Counted from the stretch's first letter, positions 9,855-21,880 are shown. The stretch is DNA of 64,000 nucleotides from Alitta virens (GCA_932294295.1 OW028580.1:34151636-34215635); one strand, 5' to 3'. Notes: generated from the sequence alone by a model not told the origin. A program made the numbers and translations.

Positions 9855-11405
9855 CTAAGCATGCATGATATTTTTTTGAGCGATGTGTTTTGATTTTTAC
9901 AATGGAGATGTTCTCTACAACATACTATGCAACAAATTGCTGTTGCATTGTTAAAATTGTAATCTGCAGCTGCCAGTGGCTGTAAGCACATAAGCAAGCG
10001 CCATCTAGGGATTAATGAAACTGAAATAGATACACATCTAGCTATAAGGCACATTCAGGGTCTAATTCCCTGCTGTGCAGCTTCACAGTCCACAGATGCA
10101 GCAAATGCTGCAAAATCCATATATCTACAGTAAAAAAGGGCAAAGCTGCAGCAATAGCTGCAAAATCAATATATCTACAACAAATGCTGCACAGCTGCTG
10201 AAAATGCTACACAGCTGCAGGAAATGCTGCAAAGCTGGAAATTAGCTGGAAAGTATCTGCAGCTGCGGCTAGCCCTTGCAGCTTTTCCCACTGTGCTGAT
10301 TTTGCTACAATGTCATGATTTCTGCAGTTGCAGCAGTTTCTTGCAGCGAAGTCTAGGTAGCAAGAAATTATATACTCGGCACTTAAATATATATACAAAG
10401 TCATTCAGTTAGGCCTGTTGACGTATCCTGGTAGCCATTTGGGCATAGCAAACATGAAATTCAATGCCATTGATAGACCCTGCCAGATTAGCTAATCAGG
10501 CATGTTCTAGTGGCACCTGCCTCAGTTACTTCCTTCTATTATGTAGGTTAAATTTTTAATCAGCAAAATGTGTAATAAATGTTTTTTTGGCAATGTATAA
10601 ATTCAAACTGCAAAGTCCTTGTCATTTGTTATGACTTCTGCAGCAATATCTTTCAATGGATCCATAGAAAATGTTGATTGTTGTATGATAAGTCAGAAAT
10701 TGGACAATTATTTTAAGGCATTGCTCCATTTTCACCTTTTGTAAAAAGCTGGCCATTAAAACAGGGCATTAAAGTGCAGTTTTTCTCAGCGTGTAGTGTT
10801 TCCACGTAACCTCTCTGGTCTTTGACCTGAAGATCAATTTTTCACCTCATTTAATTTGGTTGTGCTTCTAACTCTCATCACCCCAAGGTGATTTTCTCTA
10901 CCACCATTGTTCTTTCAGTGTGAGCAATTGGATCTTTGGTCAGGTCTTTCCATCATTTGTCAGATCATTTATCAACAGTATGCAAGAACATCAGGAACTA
11001 GGAGTAAAGACATACGGTAGTAGCAGTCAGTAAAGTTGACATAGTTCTCTATAACTGCCATAATTCAACACAGTTAGGTGGAACAGTCAGAGTTGGGTAA
11101 TGATAATACACGGCATTTTCCTCAAGCACTTCAACCAATGTACATGGCAATGTCACTGTCTCAAAGCTACAGGGCTTGAAGCTTAGTCAGCTTATATGAA
11201 CAGCTGTCAGGGGCAGATGTAATGATGAGCAGGCAATGCTACTTTGAGGCCACACCATGTTACATATTTACATCTGCTCACCATGATTCTACCCATCTGA
11301 TTGGGGTGCATTTTCTAAGTCTCTGTTTTGACAATCTGAACGACATAGTTTTGGTAGATTATCACATTTCAGTCCAACTCATATAGAACCCGATGTCTAG
11401 TGAGG
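9855..11405 (+). repeat. Right arm of the inverted repeat around gene A
   Basis: Inverted match to 48-1650. It includes the CTGCAG-rich block at 9960-10345. Its distal part (from 10317) is also the start of tandem unit A and matches 27148 onward in direct orientation. No gene is seen. Confidence 0.85.
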
Positions 11406-12002
11406 AATGCTCTTCTTTATATTAAGCCAAGAGTTGTGGTCATTATAGCAATTTCCCATTGGGAGGTAGCTTTGGGAGAGAGAATGTGATAGTCTATTGT
11501 CAAAAGAGACGGGAGCTGTACGGCAAGAGGCTGGTCCTGACGAACTGAAGCTGACACTCTCTTGTAGAAAATTACTAGGGATGGATTGTAGATGTGTAAT
11601 GTTTCACAGAAATGCAGTTCTGTTTTTTTATATAATTACTTTTCTATTTAGATTTCAAAATATTTATAATATTTGCATAGATTATCACATTTCAGTCCAA
11701 CTCATATAGAACCCGATGTCTAGTGAGGAATGCTCTTCTTTATATTAAGCCAAGAGTTGTGGTCATTGTAGCAATTTCCCATTGGGAGGTAGCTTTGGGA
11801 GAGAGAATGTGATAGTCTATTGTCAAAAGAGACGGGAGCTGTACGACAAGAGGCTGGTCCTGACGAACTGAAGCTGACACTCTCTTGTAGAAAATTACTA
11901 GGGATGGATTGTAGATGTGTAATGTTTCACAGAAATGCAGTTCTGTTTTTTTATATAATTACTTTTCTATTTAGAATTCAAAATATTTATAATATTTGCA
12001 GG
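11357..12002 (+). repeat. 323-bp tandem duplication within unit A
   Basis: 11357-11679 and 11680-12002 are nearly identical; I see only about three differences. Unit B has a single copy at about 28180-28490, so this arose after the large duplication. Confidence 0.9.
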
Positions 12003-12134
12003 CCATGAGCTCATTATTATGGGTTGGTAATGTCAGGTAAAATTGTGATTAAATTTTTAATGATGGAAAACAAGCCTGAATGACTTAAATTTCTGTGAAC
12101 TTGATTATGGCTTTTGGTTAGGATTAAATTAAAT

Positions 12135-12960
12135 TGCATTGTTAGCATCACTGCCTAGTGAGTCTATGCTGAGGCATTGTGCAATGATCCTAATTGTTTT
12201 TCATGTCGACAGTAATTTGTGTCCAGATAAAGAAACTAAGAAATTTATGCAGTCCTTTTGATATTCATGGAGCTTGGATGCCTGATGGAGTCATTACTAC
12301 TTGTCAAATACATGTATGGCTAAACTTAATGCCATACTGAGGCATACACATCTACTTACTTGTGACATGTGATCTAACATCTTTTCTTAAATTTTGCACT
12401 TCTAGTAGTTCTATCCTTCAACTTGGCCTGCCTTGTTCAAATACCCACCATTTTGTTCATCTGTTGGTTCCTTCGGGATTCTACTTCTCCTTATCATTAT
12501 ACCATTTCCAGCTGATTTCAGATCACTTGTGAAAATATGTCATAAATATCATTTGATTGCATACTATTCTTTTCTTTTGCACCTCTTTGACAAAATAAGA
12601 AATATACCTATTGATGATTCAATAGTTTCATGTGGTCAAACATGACGTACCAGTGTTCCTGGTGTATGGCTGATGCTCCCTGACCTATATCATGGGTGGC
12701 CTCCAAGAAGCGGCAAATTGCCTTGTGGGGGTCTCCCTCCATACTTCATACTTTATCATCCATTTCATTAATGATACACTATAGCAGCAGCAACATTAAG
12801 TGTATGTATGGAAAATAAAAGAAATTCTGATTCTGATTCTGATTCTGAGGCAAGTAAAAATCCTACTCATGGGGTAAATATGTAACATGGGTGGACTCCT
12901 CTCTCTCACCTCATCAATCAACCCTTGATAGCGGTGTCTTCTTTGATGTATTAACAGAAC
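12135..12960 (+). mobile_element. SINE family 1 remnant, split by a LINE insertion
   Basis: 12135-12176 and 12846-12960 together match the SINE body seen whole at 28621-28745 and at 47860-48010 (CTATGCTGAGGCAAGTAAAGATCCCACT, then GGGGTAAATATGTAACATGGGTGG and CTCACCTCATCAATCAACC). The tRNA-like head is missing. Confidence 0.75.
12177..12845 (+). mobile_element. 5'-truncated LINE end with (TGATTC)n tail
   Basis: This 669-bp stretch is absent from unit B. It is flanked by the direct repeat TGAGGCA (12170-12176 and 12846-12852) and ends in GAAATTCTGATTCTGATTCTG, a microsatellite tail typical of CR1/L2-type non-LTR elements. No intact protein is visible. Confidence 0.75.
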
Positions 12961-13040
12961 ATGTTGTCTTTACTCGCCTTATATTTCCTGTGTATAAAAT
13001 AATGGCATTGGGAGTTTCCTATTTCTGCCCAGTCATATTT

Positions 13041-15060
13041 TCACTTTAGCTGGACTGCTAGTCTCCCCTCACCACAATAACAGGCCGATAAGGGTAACTT
13101 AATGACCATCTCTGCTGAAAAGGTGTGTAAATATGGGACTAACCAGGAAACCTGACATAACAGGATGGGAAAAAATTTAACAAGGTATAACACTATATCT
13201 GTATCATTGTGCAAGCTATTAAATGTAAATGCTGAGACTATTATTCCATATAGTATATGAGTGTGGCTTATATTTAGGTTGAGCCATTGATTGATAACCA
13301 ACATATATCCAAGAAATATTCTGAGATATCAAGGCATGAAGAATATTATTGTTGCCATCATGAACAGAGGAACATAATATATCATTCTCAACTGTGGTCA
13401 GGCACTAAACAGACAAATTAGACAGAATGGCAGAATTACTGAGAAATGCAGTAGACAGACTGGCTTGCAGAAATATAGTAGCAGCATATTACTAGATGGC
13501 TCTACTCAGTGGCTGCCTGCTCTGATTTCTTTCTACAATTTCCCAATTTTAAAGTTTTGATATCATCCAACAACCTCAGATTTTCATAATAATGTGTTTG
13601 AGCATACAAATTTCACTGTAAGTAATCAATAAAGATATGTTATGTCATATGTTATGTTGTTATGCTATATTCTCATGTTTACACAATCAGCAATAGGAAG
13701 CAGCCTAGGACCTTGTTAAATGCCAAGTTGTCTGGGAGGAAAGCTGTGAGCAAACACCATAATCTCTTATGGGAAAGGAGGGAGTGTCTGGTAGTGTCCG
13801 GTGCAAGAAGAGAGTTTTATGCTCTTCCCTTCTGGTCATTGAAGAACAGAACCCATTATTCCCATGAAAAGATGACAAGCTGTGGTCTGCTTAGTTTGTA
13901 ATTTTTCCAAGTCAGTTTTGTATCTTCAGAGCAAGACCAATAAAACTAGCACATATGCACTTATAGCTAACTTCTACTAAGTATGAAGCAAGCAGAGCCA
14001 TGTATTGGCATGTAAGTATACATTTCTCTGAAGCATCACACTATTTGAATCTCTCCTTAAAACAAGGATATTAGTATAAGTCTTTGTGCAAACATCTTTG
14101 CAGTAATTGCAACAATTGTTTGAAAAGAACACAGAGTCATGTTAAGAGTTTTTGGTAAACTGTGATTGCTTTGCTGCTATCAGGTTTCAATTGAAAAGTT
14201 TGTTCTTCATATGAATCTTAGTCTCTGAACTGAGAGGAGATGGAAGGTTTGTGTGCTTTAAAATTCCATTTATAATAACATCAATTGTGAGTCCTCAGTC
14301 TCACATCTCTCAGTTTAATTATTTGGTTGGCCTGTATCACCATGCACTTATGTTCAAATATTTGCTTTCTCAATACTGTGTAACACACCAGAAATTTGTT
14401 ACTTTTTTCTGAAACTATCCTAAGTATAAATTGTATTAAACTTCATGTGTACTTTTCATAAAACTAGTATTTTTCAGTATGAACTTTCTGTAAAACACAC
14501 TGTACTTGACTAGATTAATGAAAGTAGTCACGAAGAAATATTTTCTCCTGGTTTGCTATTACTGCCTCATCATTGAAGCTTACAGTGATCTGAATCTCAA
14601 TGACTTTACATGGGCAATTGAAAGATGAAGCAAGGGTAATATTATATTGTACTCTACGAAGATGATATTTTTCATCACTGTTTTAAGGCCGTGGCAGATT
14701 GTCAGTTCATTAATTTTAAACAATGTGTAGGGGGAGTGGGGCAAGTTGAGTCATGATTTAGGCAGATACATTCACATGCAAGCCCAATCCACAAATATCA
14801 TTACTCAAATTCAATATGTAATGCCACCGAAAAATGGATTTAACACTGATTTGCCATTTCTGTCTGCAGTGGTAACTGATAAAAGAGTGATCAACAAAAC
14901 TACAGGATGCATGATGTTGTTTAGCGGGTCTATCATGGAGCCATGGGAGAAATTTATCTTCAGTCGGAATAAAGTATTCTTATGAAATGTTTTTCTGTTG
15001 GCATCTGCAGATGTTTCATAATAATATTTAGAAAAAATTTCCAATTTTGTTTATATAAAG
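13041..15060. other. Non-coding part of unit A
   Basis: Sequence shared with 28870-30920 of unit B. Around 13540-13880 unit A has about 340 bp lacking in B, and about 300 bp at 29970-30283 is present only in B. I see no supported gene. Confidence 0.5.
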
Positions 15061-15062
15061 CT

Positions 15063-15068
15063 TTTATT
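15063..15068 (-). terminator. Possible gene B polyadenylation signal
   Basis: AATAAA on the minus strand about 400 bp beyond the gene B stop. Unit B keeps it near 30928. A nearer signal was not seen, so the 3' UTR length is uncertain. Confidence 0.35.
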
Positions 15069-15463
15069 GGCACTTTTTCATATCAGAAAAGATGCATATG
15101 TCACATATATCTATAGCTCTACACACTAAGTCTATCTAAAACTACACCAACAGAAGTATGATATACACAAGTTTTTTTTTGACAGTTTTCTGTGTATCTT
15201 CATGTTATCATTATCAAGTAAAGCTCTCTTTACAAAACTGACCTGTGCCAGACTTATACTTAATGTGATGGAATGGACTGGGACATCTTGTGATGAATGA
15301 TTACATTGTATTAATATTAACGATATGAATGAACTCATATGTTTTGTGACCACTAGCCTTTATGAAGTCTAGCTGTAATTATGTACTGATTAAAACCTGG
15401 TACAAAAAACAAACAAGAGTTTGATGCTTTATGGAATAATCAATTATAATTGACCATCATAAT

Positions 15464-15528
15464 CTAAAAATGAAACGTTGATCCCCCATGTTGGGGGGAC
15501 ACTACTGCGGTCTGATCGACTGGACAAC
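15464..15528 (-). CDS. Gene B exon 3
   Basis: Acceptor TTTTCAG|GTTGTCC on the minus strand. It encodes (G)CPVDQTAVVSPQHGGSTFHF and a TAG stop. The corresponding exon in unit B is quite different after the shared cysteine, although the intron before it is well conserved. Confidence 0.65.
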
Positions 15529-17302
15529 CTGAAAATTGAAAATAATCAATATGTTCACTGCAAATATTTATATAAAAAAATAATGCCACTGAGTTAAATG
15601 CTTCTTGAAAACTCAGTGAATGATAATCTAATATTTGAAAAAAGTTCAATTGTGGTTTTTCTCTCCATAAACTTGAACATTTTGAAAAGGTATGTCGATC
15701 TGCCAGATAAAATTTAATAACTAGTGGTCTTCTGAACTAAAATGGTTTCCCGAAATTTATTTTTCAGACAAAATTGAGTATTCAATTGAATTGTTTGCAT
15801 TTGGAAGAAATTAACCTTGAAGAAATCTTATGGCTTAGAAGTACGGAGAAATATACAAATGATTCAAGGATTCATTGAAATAGCTGATGTTCCACCTGCC
15901 AGGCTATTTAAAATAGGACATGGATAAGTATGACATAAAAAAGGATGTACCTGCTTGTGATTCCTCTGTTATGAAAGAAACAAAGAAACAACAGAGCATT
16001 GGCAAGATTAAATGGTACCACAAATTAATTAAGTTAGAGAAATCTGACTGGTACTATACATACCACACACAGTCATGGAACCAGGTTGGAAATATTCTTC
16101 ACTTTCAGCTGTTGCTCTCATTAACATTGAAGAAAACATCGCATTCATAAATTTTGGTTTGCCACCTGAGAGAAAGAACTTAGTTGGACATCCGAAATAT
16201 GTGTATGTTTTTATTTCACTGCCATCTAGAAACAAGCCGAGTGTTCCATCTTCACCTGTTACGTGATTACGAATGCCAAAGAAATGCCAACCATCTTGAC
16301 CTGCAGCATCTCGCTTCATCCGGGCTTGTTCTACATTAATTTTCATGCCAAGAAGCAAGGTCCAGCCATCATCCTCTGCTGCATTGTCTGCGGCAAGGTG
16401 ATCAGTCGAGCTGATCACACAGGTGTCAGAGAAAATATCGGCTTCAAAACTTTTATTGGGTGGTCGGCATATTCTAAAGACATTTGGTATTTCAAAGAGG
16501 GTCATGTTTTTTCCACTTGACTTCACAGGATCAAACTTAATGTAGAATTTCATGCTAAAGGATTCCAAATTCCATGGGTAACGTAATTCAACAAGAGCTG
16601 TATCATCAGTTAGGTCCAGGCCATGCGTTAGACCTGGCGCTGATAGTGGTTTAGCCGCAATCATCTGGTCATACATGCGATGGGTCCTTGAAATGAAACA
16701 TTCATCCATTGCGAGGCACACGTCTACTTCTCCTGCAATGGCTGAAACAAAGAAATGGAAATTTCAGGTAGCTACGGTTGGTCTAGTGGTAAGACATTCC
16801 CCCTGCTCCTTATTCGCCTGCCTCTCTGAAGGACCCAGGTTCAATCCTGGGCATCCTTCATGAGCAACATACATTTCAGTTAAACATCATTAGAATGAGA
16901 CGTTAATTGGTGGTCCCTTGTACTAGCTGTCTATGCTGGGGCATGTAAAAGTTCCCACCAATGGGGTAAATGTGCAACATGGGTGTACTGATCTTACTCA
17001 CCTTCATGTGTGGCAAGCACTTGCCTTACAGGGCTGCACTTTTCCTATATATCTATCTATCTATCTATCTATCCATATATCTATATATCTATATATCTAT
17101 GTCTGTTGTTACAAAGCATCACTACTATTCTTAAGAGCTACTATTCACTACTATTCTTAAGAGCTTCTGTAATTAAGTATTGGCGTACATCATAACATTT
17201 TCGAAAAACAATATTATTACATAATGAAAGCATATAGTTACCTGTTCTACAAAAAAGAGTGATGAGAGAAAACACAAAATACAGCTCCATTCTTGATGTC
17301 AT
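15464..17302 (-). CDS. Gene B: secreted paralogue of gene A
   Basis: Joining (minus strand) 17302-17242, 16741-16064 and 15528-15464 gives 267 codons plus stop with GT-AG phase-1 introns, the same structure as gene A. Residues 1-20 or so form a signal peptide (MTSRMELYFVFSLITLFCRT). The mature protein has cysteines at 29, 35, 112, 128, 205, 246 and 248; six correspond to those of gene A and C112 is extra. RMKR-D is at 161-165, aligned with RKKR-D of gene A. One N-glycosylation sequon (99) against five in gene A. Conserved blocks are MYDQMI, SMKFYIKFD, GKNMT, W.LLLGMK, W.FFGI, LGLFLDGSE, KTYTY and GKPKFMNAMFSS. The tail after C248 is a 19-residue extension absent from gene A. Function unknown; secretion is well supported. 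Confidence 0.8.
16064..16741 (-). CDS. Gene B exon 2 (core of the protein)
   Basis: Open through all 678 bp from acceptor TTGTTTCAG|C to donor TGTGTG|GTATGT. It encodes residues 21-246 and aligns along its length with gene A exon 2. Translation through the donor would add an unrelated 14-residue tail. Confidence 0.85.
16774..17103 (+). mobile_element. tRNA-derived SINE, family 1, in gene B intron 1
   Basis: Box A TAGTGGTAAGA (16784-16794) and box B GGTTCAATCC (16838-16847) are followed by a body shared with 47781-48045 and 12135-12960, and by a (TATC)n tail at 17047-17103. It lies antisense to gene B. The unit B copy (33690-33840) keeps box B but lost box A, so insertion came before the large duplication. 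Confidence 0.85.
17242..17302 (-). CDS. Gene B exon 1 (signal peptide)
   Basis: 61 bp from ATG to AGAACAG|GTAACT on the minus strand, leaving phase 1 as in gene A. A second in-frame ATG (codon 5) could also start the peptide; either keeps the hydrophobic core. Confidence 0.7.
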
Positions 17303-17354
17303 TTCAATGAATGTTTTGTCTGTGACAATAGCCTTATAGATGTAGGCGGCAAGC

Positions 17355-17383
17355 TATATATTTAAAATTATTTGAACAGCTGT
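17355..17383 (-). promoter_or_regulatory. Gene B TATA box and E-box
   Basis: On the minus strand, CAGCTG (17378-17383) precedes TTTAAATATATAG (17354-17366), about 53 bp before the ATG. Order and spacing mirror the gene A promoter. In unit B the E-box is kept (34096-34101) but the TATA stretch is gone. Confidence 0.55.
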
Positions 17384-17863
17384 GAAATTAATGCTGGCTT
17401 TTTTATTCGTGCCATGCATAATTCCAATTTTTGCAAAACAACAAATCTGCATATAGATATTGAGGAGCCACATGCTTGAAAAAGTGTGACCGACAATAAC
17501 ATAACTCAAGAAAATAAATTTATCAGGTAAACTGCAGTATTGTTTGTTAAGACCTCTTATTGTTATATCTGGTGTCTGACAGAATTATGTGATAGAGGGT
17601 CCACAAAAATGGGTTTACCCATGGGGAAGGTTGCACAGTCAGACAGTCAGGCATGTTGATATTGGCTAGTAATAAATACTTACCGTTTAATGCACAATCA
17701 ACCGCAGACAAGACCAGTTCCCCACTTCAGACAATAAAACAAATGTCATTCTTTTTGCAACATAATTGAGTAAAACATTTAATACAGTCCCAAACTTTGT
17801 ATAAGTTTGCTTTATTTCCAAAATTATTTCCAAAAACAAAACCATACAATATTAAGTAGTTAA

Positions 17864-18505
17864 AGGGGCGTTCGCACTATCACGGATACGAGCTACGTAT
17901 GACCACTTATGAAAATATTTTTTCACTCTTGTTCACCCTTGGCCATACGTGATCCACTCGCTGAGTGTTTCAAGGATACTCTTGCTAATCTGTAGGACGC
18001 ACCTGGTTGCACTTGACCACTCACGACCATATGTGGAGGGGGCAATAATTTTTAGAAATGTTAAAATTTTGGCGGACGTTCTACGAGTAAATTGTTTATA
18101 TCAATTGCGTAACTTATTCGGGGGTCAGTCAGCGAGCAACGTACGTACATTATACGTACATTCTAAATACGTTCGACATACGTTCTACGTACTACGTACA
18201 TACTACGTTGCCATACGTAGCCGTAGCCACTGTCCATATGTATATACTCGCCATTCACTTGCGTCCACTCGTACAATTCTCGTAAAACGCTCGGCGGACA
18301 TCTGTCGCACGTCTGTTGCATGCCTGTGGTCTTTTGTGTCCATCCTTGCCCCTCCTTCAACCACTTGCACGGGTGATCGACGAGCGATCTACGAGCGATC
18401 CACGAGCAATCCCAAGCGATCTACAAGCGATCCACAAGCGATCCACGAGCGATCCAATTATTGACGTACGTGATCATACGTAGGTCTCATTCGTCATAGT
18501 GTTTC
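17864..18505. mobile_element. TTAA-flanked MITE rich in TACGTA (unit A copy)
   Basis: The left end follows TTAA (17860-17863) with AGGGGCGTTCGCACTATCACG and then TACGTATGACCAC. The complementary end (TGATCATACGTAGG...CATAGTGT) is at 18468-18505 but lacks its outermost bases. The interior is packed with ACGTACGTTCTACG-type and CGAGCGATCCA-type repeats. A TTAA target fits piggyBac or Kolobok-like elements; which one is not clear. Confidence 0.6.
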
Positions 18506-18868
18506 ATCTCAGACTCATCTGATAAATAATAATAATAGGTTTATGCATAACCTACAAAATTCCACAATCAATTTTCCTGAGGCGCGACAAACTCTAATAT
18601 GATCTCACTACAAACCCCTACTACAAGCTTAAAACCTTCTACAAGTTTTTACAAACTCCTACGACCTTTTACGACCAATGACAATCTTCTACCACATACC
18701 ATCCATGACATCTTACAATGACGAAGTCCTACAAGTCCATAAAATGGTTTGTAGCAGCTTTCGAAGAACTGAGATGAACTATGATGATTAGCTACAAAAC
18801 AATATGATGCCTGATGAAATTATCACTCAATTAATAGTTTTTGGAGGCAAGGTGGGAACGGGGTTTCA
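18506..18868. mobile_element. GTTCCCACCT-type MITE, left end missing (unit A copy)
   Basis: It shares CTACAAACCCCTACTACAAG repeats and the right terminus AGGTGGGAAC (18850-18859) with 35187-35622. The left terminus was lost in a deletion that joins it to the neighbouring TTAA element. Confidence 0.55.
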
Positions 18869-20560
18869 CTACAGGTCACCAAATGGCCTATCTTAATACT
18901 GAAGTGTTAAGCACAGTTCACACCTTCACAATTATGGTGCTGACACCACAATTAACGTTAATTGGCTACGACCTAGCTAGGAGGAGCAACTGCCAAACTA
19001 GTAATTTTTTTCACTGTATCGCACATTTTTATAATAATATCTATGATCCCACTTGACCATAAATTATCTTTTGTTTACCTAACTTCACTGCAACATACCA
19101 TACTTTTGTTAACACCTACAAAACCCAAGTTACACACGCATCTTTGCTCTTTCAGGTCTCAATAATCACTTACATATACTGTCACTTTTCAACCGAGTGT
19201 TGCTGTCTTGATCAACCTATTGCTGTCGTGATCAACCTTGTTCCACATATCTCAAGAAGACCAATGTCATTTGATACATCTTGATACATTTGATACATCT
19301 TGATACATTTGTTACATCTCGATCAAGCTAAGCTTCGTGATTGGTAATGCTTAATACCTTTTGTTTATTATTTGATTGTACCAGAATTCCAGAATTGAAA
19401 CTTTCCTAGATGGAGCCTTCCCACAGCCACAGGGAAAAGCAATCCCAGTCTGTGGCTACCTGCATCATTACTCATCAGCTACAGAAAACCACTGACTGCT
19501 CTGAAGTGTGTACAACTGCATGCAATATTTTTTCTGCAAGAGCTCAACCATTAACTAACACTGCTTGATTCCCTGATGTCTTCAGATAGGTCATTTATGT
19601 CAGACTATAGTATGAATAAATTAGTATGATAAGTTTCAGCCTTCTCAATATTAACGTGTTCATGGCCTTAATGTAAACTTTGAACATTGTTTTTGCTTAT
19701 TTATTTATGATTAATTTCATGTTTATCTTTTTGTGATCGATGCTGCTGCACTAAATGCATACTATTTATTCGCAATAAATGTTATCTGCCCGATTTCCAC
19801 ATTTTTCTATTCATTATTTGGGGTGTATGAATATGTAAGCAAGCAATTATTTCAGAGCTGTTCAGCACGTGTTATGTGAGTGAGCAATACAATGACTAGC
19901 CTGTATTTAAATTTGATTTTATCATTGTTTAGATATACAGATTTATATTTATATATACAAACAATGATAAAATCAAAATTACCATCCTGTGATCTTTAAA
20001 ATTCGGTTGTCATGTTATCAACAGTATGCTTGGTAAGGATTCTGTTTCACCATTACACATGCTTATTCCCTGTACCATTGTCTTATAACCGAAAGATACA
20101 ATTTTCACAGAATAAGAATATACATAAGTAGGTCACTTTACAGTGTAGCTGATTTAAATTAATCAGTGTTAATGTATTTTTGTTTTCCCAACGTTATTGA
20201 ACAGTCTGGACTAACACAAATACCCTCTCATCCATTTATTAAAAAGATTCTGACAAGAATATTTTGCGATGCACAGGATTTGTGGAAAGGAAAGCTTTCC
20301 TATCATCATCATCAAGTGCTTAACTAATGTAAATGTCATATGTGAATGGATGACTAACACCTGTCATCTTGACACAATACTTAGTCACACGTCACTTTGT
20401 CGGCCAGTCGCATGATTGATTCTCAGAGTTTAGGGATGTCATTAGTCAGTTTATTGCTCTACATAACTTTGGCTTAATTGTTTCTTAGAGGGTGATAAAA
20501 AAAACACATAAAAACTTGTGACTTATAGTCATCAAAGTCTTTCTCAGTTTTACTGTACTG
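18869..20560. other. Non-coding part of unit A
   Basis: Holds a short TTGATACATC tandem repeat (19265-19315) and a hairpin at 19911-19980. No supported gene. Confidence 0.5.
19911..19980. repeat. Hairpin conserved in both units
   Basis: TTTGATTTTATCATTGTTT and its exact complement are separated by about 28 AT-rich bases. The unit B copy is at 36859-36936. It may be a tiny MITE. Confidence 0.7.
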
Positions 20561-20561
20561 T

Positions 20562-20860
20562 GTGTTGGTTTATCATGTTTGTTTGTCACACTGTAATGTT
20601 ATCTGTAATGCTGTAATGCTCTCTGCAATGATATTTGTCAAGCTATCTGCCATGCTGTCTGTATTACTGTCTGTGACAATGTCAGTTATACTCGCTGTAT
20701 TGCTGTCTGTCATACTGTGTTGCGCTGTTTGTCATACTGACATGCTGTCTGCCATGCTATACATATATGTTACTGTCTGTAACAATGTCTGTCATACTCT
20801 CTGTAATGCTGTCTGTCATGCAGTGTTGCACTGTTTGTCATACTGACATGCTGTCTGTCT
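20562..20860 (+). repeat. Minisatellite of CTGTCTGTMATG units
   Basis: Degenerate units of about 12 bp (ATGCTGTCTGTC, ATACTGTCTGTA) repeat through the block. The counterpart in unit B at 37425-37612 is shorter. The array is open in one frame only because of its composition. Confidence 0.75.
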
Positions 20861-21474
20861 CTACATGTTGTGCTACACTGGATTGTATGGTTCGTCTGAC
20901 TGGCATATACAACTAACAACAAATGCAGGCATTGCAGGGTACTAGCCTCCCTGCCTGTAATGTGTTTGAGTCGCAGTCATTGTCATCACCTCATCCCTCT
21001 TTCTTTACATAAATTGTGATCTTCATGTTTTCCTGGTAAAGTGGTTATGGATACACAGTTATCTCAGCTTATACCTGTTATGAAGCAAGGTATAATGTAG
21101 CCCAGAGAAAGCAAGAATTTTTGTCAATAAGTGAAATGTCTAAAATCATATCCTTCCACCCACACATATTGAATCTATCAACTTTTGAAGATCTTTTTAT
21201 CACATAACTCAGATAATACAGGATTGAATTGTATGAAATACTTGTGATGTATGGAAATGCTCTTCCAACATTGACTGGAGAGTTTAAAATAAAATACTTT
21301 CTTCTGGAAATTTATCCAATCAAATACTGTGGTGAGTGAGTAGGAGATTGTCTCCTAGACATTAGGCTAATAACTGAGTAATCAGCAAACCTTTGTCAAG
21401 ACTGAAGGAAGCTGGACAAGAAAGAAATGTCAATTAATGTGTTAGAGAAAAATACTAAATAAGAACAAGCGATC

Positions 21475-21612
21475 AGTCATGCTGTTGATTGTGCTGCCTG
21501 TCAGGCTGTTTGTGATGCTGTCTGTCAGGCTGTCTGACATGCTGTCTGTCAGGCTGTTTGTTATGGTGTCTGCCATGCTGGCTGTCATGCTATCTATCAG
21601 TCTGTATGTCTA
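21475..21612 (+). repeat. Second CTGTCTGTCAGG minisatellite in unit A
   Basis: Units GCTGTCTGTCAG and GCTGTCTGACAT alternate. The unit B counterpart is at 38238-38372. Confidence 0.7.
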
Positions 21613-21704
21613 AGAAAACTTGGCAACTGAGAGTCTTCATTGAGGAGAAGTCTGTGATCTAAGTATGTGGGATCCTCTTACGTAATAATATCATGCCCAT
21701 TAGC

Positions 21705-21880
21705 AAGCATGTGGTAAAACAGGTGTTAGCTCATTTAGCTCATAGCCCTTAGGAAATACTCTCTTATTGGGTGCCTTGGGATATGATAGGCTTATGAGGC
21801 CTACTTCTGTTTGCCGAGGCATATTTGGCCCTAGTCTTGTTTGTTCTTGCTCCGAGATACTTGCTAATTTTTTTATTATC
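21705..21880 (-). other. Possible minus-strand terminal exon in a low-divergence block
   Basis: On the minus strand an AG at the end of AAAAAAATTAG is followed by an open frame of about 55 codons ending in TAA at about 21705. The unit B copy (38466-38640) differs inside the frame by only one amino-acid change (N to S) and one silent change. No homology is recognised, so this is only a candidate. Confidence 0.25.

Noticed and set aside
11497..12008. Twin frames starting MSKETGAVRQEAGPDE
   Set aside because: They are the two copies of the 323-bp tandem duplication; the single copy in unit B is not clearly maintained as coding.
14746..14985. Frame conserved with 30612-30836
   Set aside because: Same length of C-terminal part in both units, but I count about ten amino-acid changes and one silent change, with no homology; more like unconstrained DNA than a gene.
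16075..16520. Plus-strand frames over gene B
   Set aside because: Antisense shadows of gene B exon 2.
16784..16847. tRNA gene
   Set aside because: Box A and box B are present but no acceptor stem or proper anticodon arm forms, and the same body recurs elsewhere, so it is a SINE. The same applies to 55097-55150.
17949..18464. 171-codon plus-strand frame
   Set aside because: It lies inside the TACGTA-rich MITE and reflects short tandem repeats; the unit B copy does not keep it.
20562..20846. 94-codon leucine/valine/cysteine-rich frame
   Set aside because: Pure minisatellite translation; the unit B array breaks it.
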